7,437 bases of DNA from Lachnospiraceae bacterium UBA3802 (GCA_002369155.1 DFEM01000082.1:1-7437); one strand, 5' to 3'. Numbered from the stretch's first letter, positions 1-5,531 are shown. The notes: generated by a model from the letters alone, not told the origin. Program-made: numbers and translations.

Positions 1-1197
1 CATCTCGGTATTGATATTGATGGTAAAACGGCTTCCCCACATGGGAAAATAATCTTCATTCCAGATTCCCTGAAGATTGGCAGGAAGAGATCCGGTTCTT
101 GAAGAAGCTATTAAAAGATATCTTCCGAAATTAAAGAATCTTACACTCTCTTCATCATCCTCTATTTCAAGTTTCACTCTGTCATATAAAGATCTGTAAT
201 CGTCGATATGCTCTTTAAGCAGTTTATCCCAAGAATTCGATGAGGCAGTTTCAATGTGATTTACAATTTTTCTCTTTATTTCTTCGGATAAATCAAATCC
301 TGAATTGCTTATATCTTTGCTTCCCGCAGAATCACAATCCATATTATCCTTGCAGCATGATTGTTCTATAGCAAAATTCGTCTTAGAATTAACTTTATTA
401 CTCTCATTAAAATAGAAAGAAGTTTCCGCACCAAGTATAATCAACGCTTCATCAGCATTCTTTACAACAACTGTATTACCGATATCCTCAGCACTTCCGC
501 CTTTTATAATCGTCTTCACCGCGCAGGATACAAGAATCGGGTCCTTGCCGCCGACAGTCGCATTCATTATCTGAAGATGCTCTCCTGCAAATCCTATATC
601 ATCGACGAATTTATTATAATTCTGCTTTCTGATGACCTGCTCCTTATAAGGAACATTCTCCCACGGCGAGTATCCACGGCCTATGTTAACACGAAAAGAA
701 AGCGAACCCTCTTTGCTTGCACTTAATCTTACAGCCATACACTTTGCGTGATAAGACGAAATCACTTCTCTTGTAAAATGCACTCCGTCTATATCGTATT
801 CGACATTAACTTTCGCATTTTGGATATCAAGTTCCCTTTTATAATTCGAATATTCATAAGAATCCTGATCAAATTCTATAAAAAGATTGCCAAGCGGCTC
901 GTAATGGCTTTGTTCTTCGGGAAGTCCCGAAAGAGCAAGTGCGCAAAGATCTTCCGCTTCTTTTATTCTTCCTTCAAAAATCAGTTGCCTGATTTCGGGA
1001 AGCTTTTCTTTTGCCGAAGGATTGTTCCTGTCTTTGAATCCGCCATACCAAACACTGTCTTCATTAAGCTGAATCCTCTCGGTATGAACATTGCCGAATA
1101 CCATACCGCCGAGACGTCCGTTTCCTACGGGAAGCGCTTCGTTCCAGTTTTCTGCGGGTTTATCAAATTCTATTTTATTTACATTAATATTAGACAT
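1..1197 (-). CDS. GH95 family alpha-L-fucosidase-like glycoside hydrolase, N-terminal 399 residues (C-terminus outside window)
   Basis: This frame is open from an ATG at 1197 to the left edge with no stop, so the gene is cut by the window. GH95 enzymes hydrolyse terminal alpha-L-fucose (classically alpha-1,2) or alpha-L-galactose by inversion. Family hallmarks seen are ALPVGNGRLGGMVFG (residues 21-35), ERIQLNEDSVWYGG (40-53), SLPANLQGIWN (370-380) and TININ (392-396). The first two belong to the N-terminal beta-sandwich domain, and the last two to the start of the (alpha/alpha)6 catalytic barrel. Asn394 and Asn396 probably match the Asn pair that activates water in Bifidobacterium AfcA; the catalytic Glu and Asp would lie beyond the edge. 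There is no signal peptide, so a cytosolic enzyme acting on imported oligosaccharides is inferred. Usual family length is about 750-800 residues, so roughly half is present. A good site (AAAGGTG, 1204-1210) precedes the ATG. A Cys-containing stretch around residues 270-305 looks like an insertion. Family call is firm; substrate is inferred. Confidence 0.93.
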   Translation of the reverse strand, partial: MSNINVNKIEFDKPAENWNEALPVGNGRLGGMVFGNVHTERIQLNEDSVWYGGFKDRNNPSAKEKLPEIRQLIFEGRIKEAEDLCALALSGLPEEQSHYEPLGNLFIEFDQDSYEYSNYKRELDIQNAKVNVEYDIDGVHFTREVISSYHAKCMAVRLSASKEGSLSFRVNIGRGYSPWENVPYKEQVIRKQNYNKFVDDIGFAGEHLQIMNATVGGKDPILVSCAVKTIIKGGSAEDIGNTVVVKNADEALIILGAETSFYFNESNKVNSKTNFAIEQSCCKDNMDCDSAGSKDISNSGFDLSEEIKRKIVNHIETASSNSWDKLLKEHIDDYRSLYDRVKLEIEDDEESVRFFNFGRYLLIASSRTGSLPANLQGIWNEDYFPMWGSRFTININTEM

Positions 1198-1235
1198 ATA
1201 CGCACCTTTGCACACTGTTCAACAAAAAAGTAATT

Positions 1236-1264
1236 TATATATCTTGACAGAGTATTGATGTCGT
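1236..1264 (-). promoter_or_regulatory. weak candidate sigma-A promoter for the GH95 gene
   Basis: On the minus strand, ACGACA (1264-1259) and TATATA (1241-1236) are 17 nt apart, each matching four of six consensus bases. The site would start transcription about 30 nt before the GH95 start codon. It overlaps the plus-strand promoter of the divergent gene, so the two could interfere with each other. It is a weak match in AT-rich DNA. Confidence 0.3.
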
Positions 1265-1272
1265 GTTAATGT
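1244..1272 (+). promoter_or_regulatory. candidate sigma-A promoter for the haemolysin III-like gene
   Basis: A perfect -35 box TTGACA (1244-1249) is followed after 17 nt by TAATGT (1267-1272), a poor -10 with three of six matches. GTTAAT (1265-1270) with a 15-nt spacer is the alternative. The strong -35 with a weak -10, next to an inverted repeat at 1271-1287, suggests a regulated promoter, which is inferred. Confidence 0.5.
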
Positions 1273-1287
1273 AGTATTGTAAACTAC
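1271..1287. repeat. imperfect 17-bp inverted repeat, possible operator
   Basis: GTAGT and ACTAC are perfect 5-bp arms around a 7-nt centre, and one further pair matches inside. The repeat lies at the end of the candidate plus-strand -10 box, between the two divergent genes. That is where a repressor site would sit. It does not fit a regulator motif I recognise, and no U-tract follows, so it is not a terminator. Confidence 0.35.
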
Positions 1288-1310
1288 TTGTTGTGGATTA
1301 AATGAATTGT

Positions 1311-1316
1311 GAGGTG
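1311..1316 (+). promoter_or_regulatory. ribosome binding site that sets the haemolysin III-like start at 1323
   Basis: GAGGTG is 6 nt before the ATG at 1323. The upstream ATG at 1302 has no purine-rich site in range (its leader is GTTGTGGATTA-like), so the shorter protein beginning MSDYE is the better model. Confidence 0.75.
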
Positions 1317-1322
1317 AAAAGT

Positions 1323-1979
1323 ATGAGTGATTATGAAGTTTTTAAATCTCAATCTCTTAAAGAAGAGATAAGTAATGCCATATCTCACGGAATCGGTGCT
1401 GCTTTGTTTATCGCAGGCACTGCCATAATGATAGTTCAGGCAGCCATCAACGGCAAAGGTGCAATGGCAATAACAAGCGTTTCGATATTCGGTGCGAGTC
1501 TGATTCTTTTATATTTAACTTCCACCCTCTATCACTCTCTTACCAATTATAAAGCAAAAAAGGTATTTAGAAAACTCGATCATTGTATGATTTTTCTTCT
1601 TATCACAGGTACATATACACCCGTTTGTCTTTCAATGATCGGAGGTTGGGTCGGATGGACCGTATGGGGAATCAACATGGCCTGCACTGTAATCGGAGTA
1701 ACTCTTAATTCGATATCCGTTAGGAAATTCGATAAGATATCACAAATACTCTATATCATAATGGGCTGGTCGATTATAATGGCTTCCTATTCTGCTATAA
1801 AGGTGATTCCGATTCCCGGATTGCTTCTGGTACTTCTCGGCGGAATCCTTTATACACTCGGAACCATATTTTACAGAAAAAAGAACGTAAAGTTTTCTCA
1901 CTTCGTATGGCATCTTTTCGTAATGCTCGGAAGCCTTCCTCATTTTGCCATGATACTCTATTATGTATGCATTCGTTGA
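1323..1979 (+). CDS. haemolysin III / PAQR family membrane protein (TrhA/YqfA-like)
   Basis: This is a 218-residue integral membrane protein with seven predicted helices from about residue 18 to 216, matching the usual length of bacterial haemolysin III (YqfA/YplQ/TrhA) proteins. The family is homologous to eukaryotic adiponectin/progestin receptors. Conserved motifs are EEISNAISHGIG (14-25), STLYH (67-71), FRKLDH (82-87), TGTYTP (95-100) and FSHFVWH (191-197). His71, His193 and His197 match the three zinc-binding histidines of the PAQR fold, and Asp86 is the conserved acid after the second helix. Bacterial members have been linked to membrane fluidity homeostasis; the haemolysin name is historical and toxicity should not be assumed. 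The start at 1323 is preferred over the in-frame ATG at 1302 because GAGGTG (1311-1316) lies 6 nt upstream of it, inside what would be coding sequence of the longer form. It stands alone and diverges from the GH95 gene. Confidence 0.92.
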   Translation: MSDYEVFKSQSLKEEISNAISHGIGAALFIAGTAIMIVQAAINGKGAMAITSVSIFGASLILLYLTSTLYHSLTNYKAKKVFRKLDHCMIFLLITGTYTPVCLSMIGGWVGWTVWGINMACTVIGVTLNSISVRKFDKISQILYIIMGWSIIMASYSAIKVIPIPGLLLVLLGGILYTLGTIFYRKKNVKFSHFVWHLFVMLGSLPHFAMILYYVCIR

Positions 1980-1987
1980 ATATAAAA

Positions 1988-2026
1988 AACCTTCGATTGT
2001 CATTAGACTTTCGAAGGTTATTTTTT
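1988..2026. terminator. bidirectional intrinsic terminator between convergent genes
   Basis: AACCTTCGA (1988-1996) pairs perfectly with TCGAAGGTT (2011-2019) over 9 bp around a 14-nt loop. On the plus strand a run of six T (2021-2026) follows, ending the haemolysin III-like transcript. On the minus strand the A-run 1984-1989 becomes the U-tract for the three-gene operon. The stop codon of the 64-residue protein (2025-2027) abuts the plus-side T-run, so the two transcripts share a very short end. Confidence 0.88.
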
Positions 2027-2219
2027 AATAAGTACTACGTAAATTATCCTCATCCGAGACTACATTCATGTAATCCGCAAAATCCATGAAGCCGCCTCTT
2101 GAATCTCCGATATCATTGGAGGTTTTTACTGCCCAGACAGTGACCAAGGTGGCAACCGCTAATCCAAGAAGAACACCGAAGATAATTCCGTACATAAGTA
2201 ACATTCCTGATACGCCCAT
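2025..2219 (-). CDS. small single-span membrane protein, 64 residues, unknown function
   Basis: I do not recognise this protein. It has one clear hydrophobic helix at about residues 8-31, rich in Gly, Leu and Val, then a polar, acidic C-terminal tail (about 32-64) carrying one RGG and many Asp/Glu. No Cys or His is present. The ATG at 2219 begins one nucleotide after the stop of the zinc-ribbon gene (2221-2223). An AGGAC site inside the end of that gene lies about 8 nt upstream, so translation is probably coupled. A TTG at 2246 in the same frame would give 73 residues but lacks a good site. It is the last gene of the three-gene operon and ends at the terminator 1988-2026. An accessory subunit of the zinc-ribbon membrane protein is a guess from position only. 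Confidence 0.72.
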   Translation of the reverse strand: MGVSGMLLMYGIIFGVLLGLAVATLVTVWAVKTSNDIGDSRGGFMDFADYMNVVSDEDNLRSTY

Positions 2220-2220
2220 A

Positions 2221-3531
2221 TTATCTGTCCTGCCTTTCTCTTGCAAATTTATTGATTTTGTTTGCTGTCGTAAGACTCAAACTCTTTTTCAATGCCACAT
2301 ACTTGCTGACTGCAGTTTTGGCTATTAAGAAGATACAAATAGGAAGTCCTATAAAGAAAATCGCTGTTCCTCTGTTAAATCCTCCTAAGTTTAAATATAT
2401 AAATTTTGAAAGAGCACTGACCAGAATGGCAGACAGAAAGCATAAAACTATGGTTAATGCAGAAAACATTGCTATTACCTTGGCTTTTACAAAAGGCACC
2501 GCACCAACCATCTTTCCGGTCTGGCCGTTTACAAGAATCGTAAAGGGCTTGTTCTCGTATCTGAATGTTAAAAACCATGCAGGAAGTAATGCGTACTTGG
2601 TATCCGAAACCTGAAAATCGGGATCTGTCTTAACCAGTTTTGCTTCTTTATGTCTTATGGTCTTTGCCGCTTCTTCATTAAATATTCCGCCTGCCTTTAA
2701 TACAGCATCACCTGTAATATCGGCAACTCCTAAATCAAATCTGTCTGAATAAAATCCCGAAAGATAAGCCATATCGAATTCTTTTAATTGACGCATATCA
2801 TAAGGCTCAAGTCTTGTGGATGAATCATCATTAAGATTCTTGGAAGCATCAAGCGTTAATTTTCGAAAGTTGGTGGAAGCTATAAAATGTTCATATCTTG
2901 TAACGGAAGTCTTACCCTGTCTTTTGGTGTATTTATAGTATTGGCTGTCATGATAATACATGTCAAAAAGCCAAAACGGTACATAAATACCCCTCATTTT
3001 ATCCACTTCAAAATTTTTAATGCCCTTGGGCACAAAGAATCCTGATGAGAACTGTCTTCTGATTATGGACTCGGCATCGTTTCTGTTAATTCTGAATGGA
3101 ATAATATAATCGGGCTTAAGATAATCCGCCATTCTGTCTTTAACTACGGTAGCCTGACCGCAATAAGCACAGAATGTCGAAGTCTCAACTCCGTTAACGG
3201 CAAGCTCTGCTCCGCAGGAAGTACATTTCATAATCTGCATCTGAACGGATGCATGCTCCCTGCTTTCCTTTGCTTTTTCTTCTTCCTCTTTTCTTTTAAG
3301 AATTGTATTGTAATCGCCGAACTCATTTGATGCAAATCCGTTCGGATTGTTAAAATCAAATATTGCCCCGCGATTTAATATTTTCTTCTCTTCTTTGGGT
3401 GGTTCAGCCCCCTCTGCCATTTGCGACACTTCTTCGAGTGAAAAAGAAGAGCCGCAATATGCGCAGTACATATTATTGTTTTCTGCTGAATATTCAAGTG
3501 CCGAACCGCAGTTTCTACATTTGTAAACCAT
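2221..3531 (-). CDS. double zinc-ribbon membrane protein (TFIIB-type zinc ribbon-containing family), 436 residues
   Basis: Two separate zinc ribbons are visible. The first has Cys5-x2-Cys8 and Cys23-x2-Cys26, and the second Cys103-x2-Cys106 and Cys121-x2-Cys124. They are joined by a charged linker (about 36-97) with a Lys/Glu-rich, possibly coiled stretch at 79-91. A soluble domain follows (about 131-345), containing PDYIIPFRI (140-148), GIYVPFWLFD (181-190) and LLPAWF...NGQTGKMVGAVP (315-346). That last motif is typical of a Firmicutes membrane protein family often misannotated as a primosomal or RNA polymerase zinc-ribbon protein. Two membrane helices end the protein (about 350-375 and 388-407), followed by a basic tail. 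The ribbons may bind metal or act as a protein docking face on the inner side of the membrane; no enzyme activity is evident. An AAAGGT site (3538-3543) overlaps the stop of the upstream gene, 10 nt away, indicating a coupled operon. Confidence 0.85.
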   Translation of the reverse strand: MVYKCRNCGSALEYSAENNNMYCAYCGSSFSLEEVSQMAEGAEPPKEEKKILNRGAIFDFNNPNGFASNEFGDYNTILKRKEEEEKAKESREHASVQMQIMKCTSCGAELAVNGVETSTFCAYCGQATVVKDRMADYLKPDYIIPFRINRNDAESIIRRQFSSGFFVPKGIKNFEVDKMRGIYVPFWLFDMYYHDSQYYKYTKRQGKTSVTRYEHFIASTNFRKLTLDASKNLNDDSSTRLEPYDMRQLKEFDMAYLSGFYSDRFDLGVADITGDAVLKAGGIFNEEAAKTIRHKEAKLVKTDPDFQVSDTKYALLPAWFLTFRYENKPFTILVNGQTGKMVGAVPFVKAKVIAMFSALTIVLCFLSAILVSALSKFIYLNLGGFNRGTAIFFIGLPICIFLIAKTAVSKYVALKKSLSLTTANKINKFARERQDR

Positions 3532-3541
3532 GATTTACCTT

Positions 3542-3952
3542 TTAGCTTAATTTAGAAATAAATCCAAGGATAATGATAACCAATGCAACAAGTGCAGCAA
3601 TAACGTTAAGGATTAAACCGAAGATACCCATAATCTTCTGACCGCCATCCTGTTTGAATGCGCCAAATGCTGCTACTACACCGTAAATAGGTAAAATGAT
3701 AAGCAATCCACCGAAGATAAACGGTCCGCCAAGTAAAGCGCTTGTACCCATACCGCAGTTAAGAAGGGTAAAGATAAGACCGATGATAAGCGATGTAAGA
3801 CCGTTCTTTGTCTGCTTAACATTGATATTTCCTTCAGGTGCATCTGTATCACTTAATGAAACTGTGGAATTTACTTCCTGTGCTTCATAAGAATTTCCAC
3901 TAAATTCCTGATTCTGATTTTCGTTTTCCTGATAATTGTTGAAATTGTCCAT
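3542..3952 (-). CDS. small membrane protein with Gln/Asn-rich cytosolic tail, 136 residues
   Basis: The first 48 residues are hydrophilic and low in complexity, rich in Asn, Gln, Glu and Ser. Three hydrophobic helices follow, at about 51-68, 72-99 and 106-132, containing repeated Gly (LLGGPFIFGG, 74-82). The layout resembles DUF4190-like small membrane proteins, which often carry disordered polar N-termini, but I cannot place it in a family with confidence. No catalytic motif is seen. The ATG at 3952 has an excellent site, GGAGGA (3957-3962), and a near-consensus promoter lies about 60 nt upstream, so this is the first gene of the operon. It is followed after 10 nt by the zinc-ribbon protein gene, which points to a shared membrane role. 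Confidence 0.85.
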   Translation of the reverse strand: MDNFNNYQENENQNQEFSGNSYEAQEVNSTVSLSDTDAPEGNINVKQTKNGLTSLIIGLIFTLLNCGMGTSALLGGPFIFGGLLIILPIYGVVAAFGAFKQDGGQKIMGIFGLILNVIAALVALVIIILGFISKLS

Positions 3953-4009
3953 TTCTTCCTCCAGATAAATAGGTTTTTTTGATTATCAGTGCATTTCACA
4001 CTAACCAAG

Positions 4010-4038
4010 ATTATAAAAAAAACAACCTGTATAGTCAA
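4010..4038 (-). promoter_or_regulatory. strong sigma-A promoter of the three-gene membrane operon
   Basis: On the minus strand TTGACT (4038-4033) and a perfect TATAAT (4015-4010) are separated by exactly 17 nt, which here includes a run of T just upstream of the -10. Transcription should start near 4003, giving a leader of about 50 nt before the ATG at 3952. Eleven of twelve consensus bases match, so strong, housekeeping-type expression is expected. Confidence 0.82.
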
Positions 4039-4211
4039 TAATATGATTATTTAGAGCAGGCATAAATACAACATTAAAAAAAATATAACTATTTATTTTT
4101 CTTTATTAGAATATCAATAAAAACAAATTTTCTACACTATTTCAGTTGCCAAAACCAATTATCATATATTATTCGATTATTAGAAGCCTGCATTCTATAT
4201 AAATCAATCAA

Positions 4212-4233
4212 AAAACACCCCGCAGGGTGTTTT
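4212..4233. terminator. intrinsic terminator, probably for the methyltransferase
   Basis: AAAACACCC (4212-4220) pairs perfectly with GGGTGTTTT (4225-4233) around a CGCA loop. On the minus strand the stem runs into TTTTTTGATT, about 120 nt after the methyltransferase stop. On the plus strand it is followed by T-rich DNA, so it can work both ways, although no plus-strand gene feeds it within the window. Confidence 0.85.
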
Positions 4234-4351
4234 ACTTTTTTTTACTTTTTTGACTCTTTAATCAAAAAACGTTTTAGCCATTTCGAAATAATATAATTCC
4301 TCTCAAATTAATCCCTTAAACGAATTTTTTACAACAAGTTGTAGGCAAAAA

Positions 4352-5068
4352 TTACATTTTTCTTACAATTACGCAATGCTGCGCTCCAAAAGGAAGCCAT
4401 TTCAAGCATTTTTCAAATGTTGTTGTCCATTTAAACCTTATGGGCGAAAACAAAACGTATCCATCCCAAAATATATCTATATTCTTTTCTTTACTTACAA
4501 GAAGATTTTTTAGTTCTTTATGGCTAAGCATCCATTCTTCACGGTCAAATTCATTATCTGGTTTATTGACGACCCTTTTTGTTAAAGGATTTATAAGATT
4601 ATGTTCAAATACCACTATATAACCACCTGAGTTAAGTTTATCCTTTATTGCCTCAGCCCATTCCTTTCGGTCAACAGGATCAATGTGATGAAAAACACAT
4701 GCTAAGAAAATCAAATCATACTTATCTTCTCTTTTATTAAATTCATCTACAGAGCTATTAACATAGAATGTAGCATTAGGCATTTTTTTACGTGCAATCT
4801 CAACTGATTCCGGAGATGTATCACAACCATAAAACCGTACGTTATTATCCTTAGAAAAATAATCTTTAAAATATTCCAAACTTCTTCCTATTCCACAACC
4901 AAAATCCATAATAGAATTAACCTTATGAATCAAATTATGTGTAAGTTGAATTTTATATTCAGCATATTTCTCTGTATCGCCACCAATAGGGCCTAACAAC
5001 GCTTTAAGGTCATCATCATAAGACTCTGCTATAGTATCAAATTCTTTTAAATCTCTCTCTTCGCTCAC
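4352..5068 (-). CDS. class I SAM-dependent methyltransferase, about 238 residues, non-ATG start
   Basis: The protein transfers a methyl group from S-adenosylmethionine to an unknown acceptor. Counting from the TTG at 5071, it has FDTIAESYDDDL (11-22), the glycine-rich SAM loop IMDFGCGIGR (54-63), motif II with Asp84 after the second strand (FYGCDTS, 80-86), and the motif IV region DLIFLACVFHHI (119-130). A later EHNLINPLTKRVV (156-168) and a terminal LPFGAQ (226-231) resemble methyltransferases often found among polysaccharide or lipid-linked glycan genes, from which a glycan-related substrate is a tentative inference. No membrane segment or signal peptide is seen. No in-frame ATG exists upstream before a stop. 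GAGG lies 8 nt before GTG 5068 and 5 nt before TTG 5071, so GTG is preferred and TTG is possible. GC is about one third in the lines I counted, lower than tpiA. It stands alone between AT-rich flanks, suggesting acquisition. Confidence 0.85.
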   Translation of the reverse strand: MSEERDLKEFDTIAESYDDDLKALLGPIGGDTEKYAEYKIQLTHNLIHKVNSIMDFGCGIGRSLEYFKDYFSKDNNVRFYGCDTSPESVEIARKKMPNATFYVNSSVDEFNKREDKYDLIFLACVFHHIDPVDRKEWAEAIKDKLNSGGYIVVFEHNLINPLTKRVVNKPDNEFDREEWMLSHKELKNLLVSKEKNIDIFWDGYVLFSPIRFKWTTTFEKCLKWLPFGAQHCVIVRKM

Positions 5069-5113
5069 CAAATTATCCTCATCCTACATTGTTTATTTTT
5101 TATATTTTTATAT

Positions 5114-5191
5114 ATTTCAAGAAGACCTCTTATGTTTTATATTCCATAATTACACAATTCAATCTAATTAATATAGAACATTTCAAGAAGA
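5114..5191. repeat. 12-bp direct repeat upstream of the methyltransferase
   Basis: ATTTCAAGAAGA occurs at 5114-5125 and again at 5180-5191, 66 bp apart and both upstream of the methyltransferase start. Read on the minus strand it contains TTGAAA, so each copy could be a -35 element or a regulator site. Six helical turns between copies would place them on the same DNA face. Confidence 0.5.
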
Positions 5192-5220
5192 AACTCAGAG
5201 CATATAAACATTAATTATAT

Positions 5221-5310
5221 TTAAATACTATTACCAGCAATTCCAGAACTTTCAAGCCGCCATGTTGTTCCTACAGCTGCACCTATAACTGCGTTTCTTT
5301 CCTGTAAAAT
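5221..5310 (-). pseudogene. possible remnant of a small gene, 29 codons, no start
   Basis: A minus-strand frame reads NAVIGAAVGTTWRLESSG before stopping at 5221. It begins after a stop with no start codon, while an ATG (MNFTGKK...) lies in another frame just upstream. One frameshift would join them into a peptide of about 32 residues. The reading is less AT-rich than its surroundings and contains a GxxxG, as membrane-active peptides do. It could equally be chance; the original gene is not recognised. Confidence 0.25.
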
Positions 5311-5347
5311 TCATATTCTTAATATTTTGTTTAAATTATCAACAGGT

Positions 5348-5377
5348 ATTATATCATAATGTGACAATTGGTTCCAA
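5348..5377 (-). promoter_or_regulatory. extended -10 sigma-A promoter pointing to the methyltransferase
   Basis: On the minus strand TTGGAA (5377-5372) is followed after 18 nt by a perfect TATAAT (5353-5348), preceded by TGA, giving the extended -10 TGATATAAT. The start point would be near 5340, with nothing intact between it and the methyltransferase start at 5068. Confidence 0.55.
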
Positions 5378-5411
5378 CAACTTTTACTTGGTACTCCACG
5401 TCAATGTTTTC

Positions 5412-5470
5412 AAAAGTATTTCGTTTCTATGCAATCGTCACCAAATCTATTGTTACATGCAAATACTTTT
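5412..5470. repeat. inverted repeat with 10-bp perfect arms
   Basis: AAAAGTATTT (5412-5421) and AAATACTTTT (5461-5470) are exact inverted copies around 39 nt. They lie between the tpiA terminator and the candidate methyltransferase promoter. The arms are AT-rich, so chance is possible; an alternative is a decayed end of a small mobile element. Confidence 0.35.
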
Positions 5471-5481
5471 TGTGATTTCAA

Positions 5482-5512
5482 TAAAAACCTCCCTGCCTTT
5501 CGACGGGGAGGT
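5482..5512 (-). terminator. intrinsic terminator of the pgk-tpiA operon
   Basis: On the minus strand ACCTCCC (5512-5506) pairs with GGGAGGT (5493-5487) over 7 bp, extendable by a G-U pair and a G-C pair around an 8-nt loop. TTTTTATT follows directly. It begins 19 nt after the tpiA stop codon, a textbook position. Confidence 0.88.
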
Positions 5513-5531
5513 AATCTTATTAATCCGTAAA

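Larger units (their letters stand above)
3964..4351. other. AT-rich intergenic region between methyltransferase and membrane operon
   Basis: No convincing gene is present on either strand. The stretch holds the operon promoter (4010-4038), the hairpin terminator (4212-4233), a 14-bp palindrome TACAAC-AA-GTTGTA (4330-4343) just past the methyltransferase stop, and an imperfect repeat pair at 4045-4063 and 4175-4193. Base composition is strongly AT, with long A and T runs. Confidence 0.7.
5072..5486. other. AT-rich leader/intergenic region upstream of the methyltransferase
   Basis: No intact gene is supported here. The stretch carries the 12-bp direct repeat, a possible broken mini-gene (5221-5310), an extended -10 promoter (5348-5377) and a 10-bp inverted repeat (5412-5421 and 5461-5470). 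If the promoter is real, the methyltransferase has an untranslated leader of about 270 nt. Confidence 0.6.

Noticed and set aside
361..1233. Two plus-strand open frames (361-726 and 748-1233) that could be read as genes
   Set aside because: They lie antisense to the well-conserved GH95 coding sequence, have no ribosome binding sites and show no family motifs.
1271..1287. CopY/BlaI-type operator (TACA-nn-TGTA) in the divergent region
   Set aside because: Only one half-site resembles TGTA and the central spacing does not fit, so I leave the repeat without a named regulator.
1302..1322. Longer start for the haemolysin III-like protein at 1302
   Set aside because: The strong GAGGTG site at 1311-1316 serves the ATG at 1323, and the extra seven residues lack a site of their own.
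2220..2246. TTG start at 2246 giving a 73-residue version of the small membrane protein
   Set aside because: It would overlap the upstream gene by 26 bp and lacks a good ribosome site, while the ATG at 2219 has one and begins just before the helix.
2252..2614. Plus-strand open frame opposite the zinc-ribbon gene
   Set aside because: It is antisense to the two membrane helices of a clear gene, and its hydrophobic look is a mirror of those codons.
4330..4343. Palindrome TACAAC-AA-GTTGTA as a methyltransferase terminator
   Set aside because: On the minus strand it is followed by A-rich rather than U-rich sequence and the loop is tiny; the hairpin at 4212-4233 is a far better terminator.
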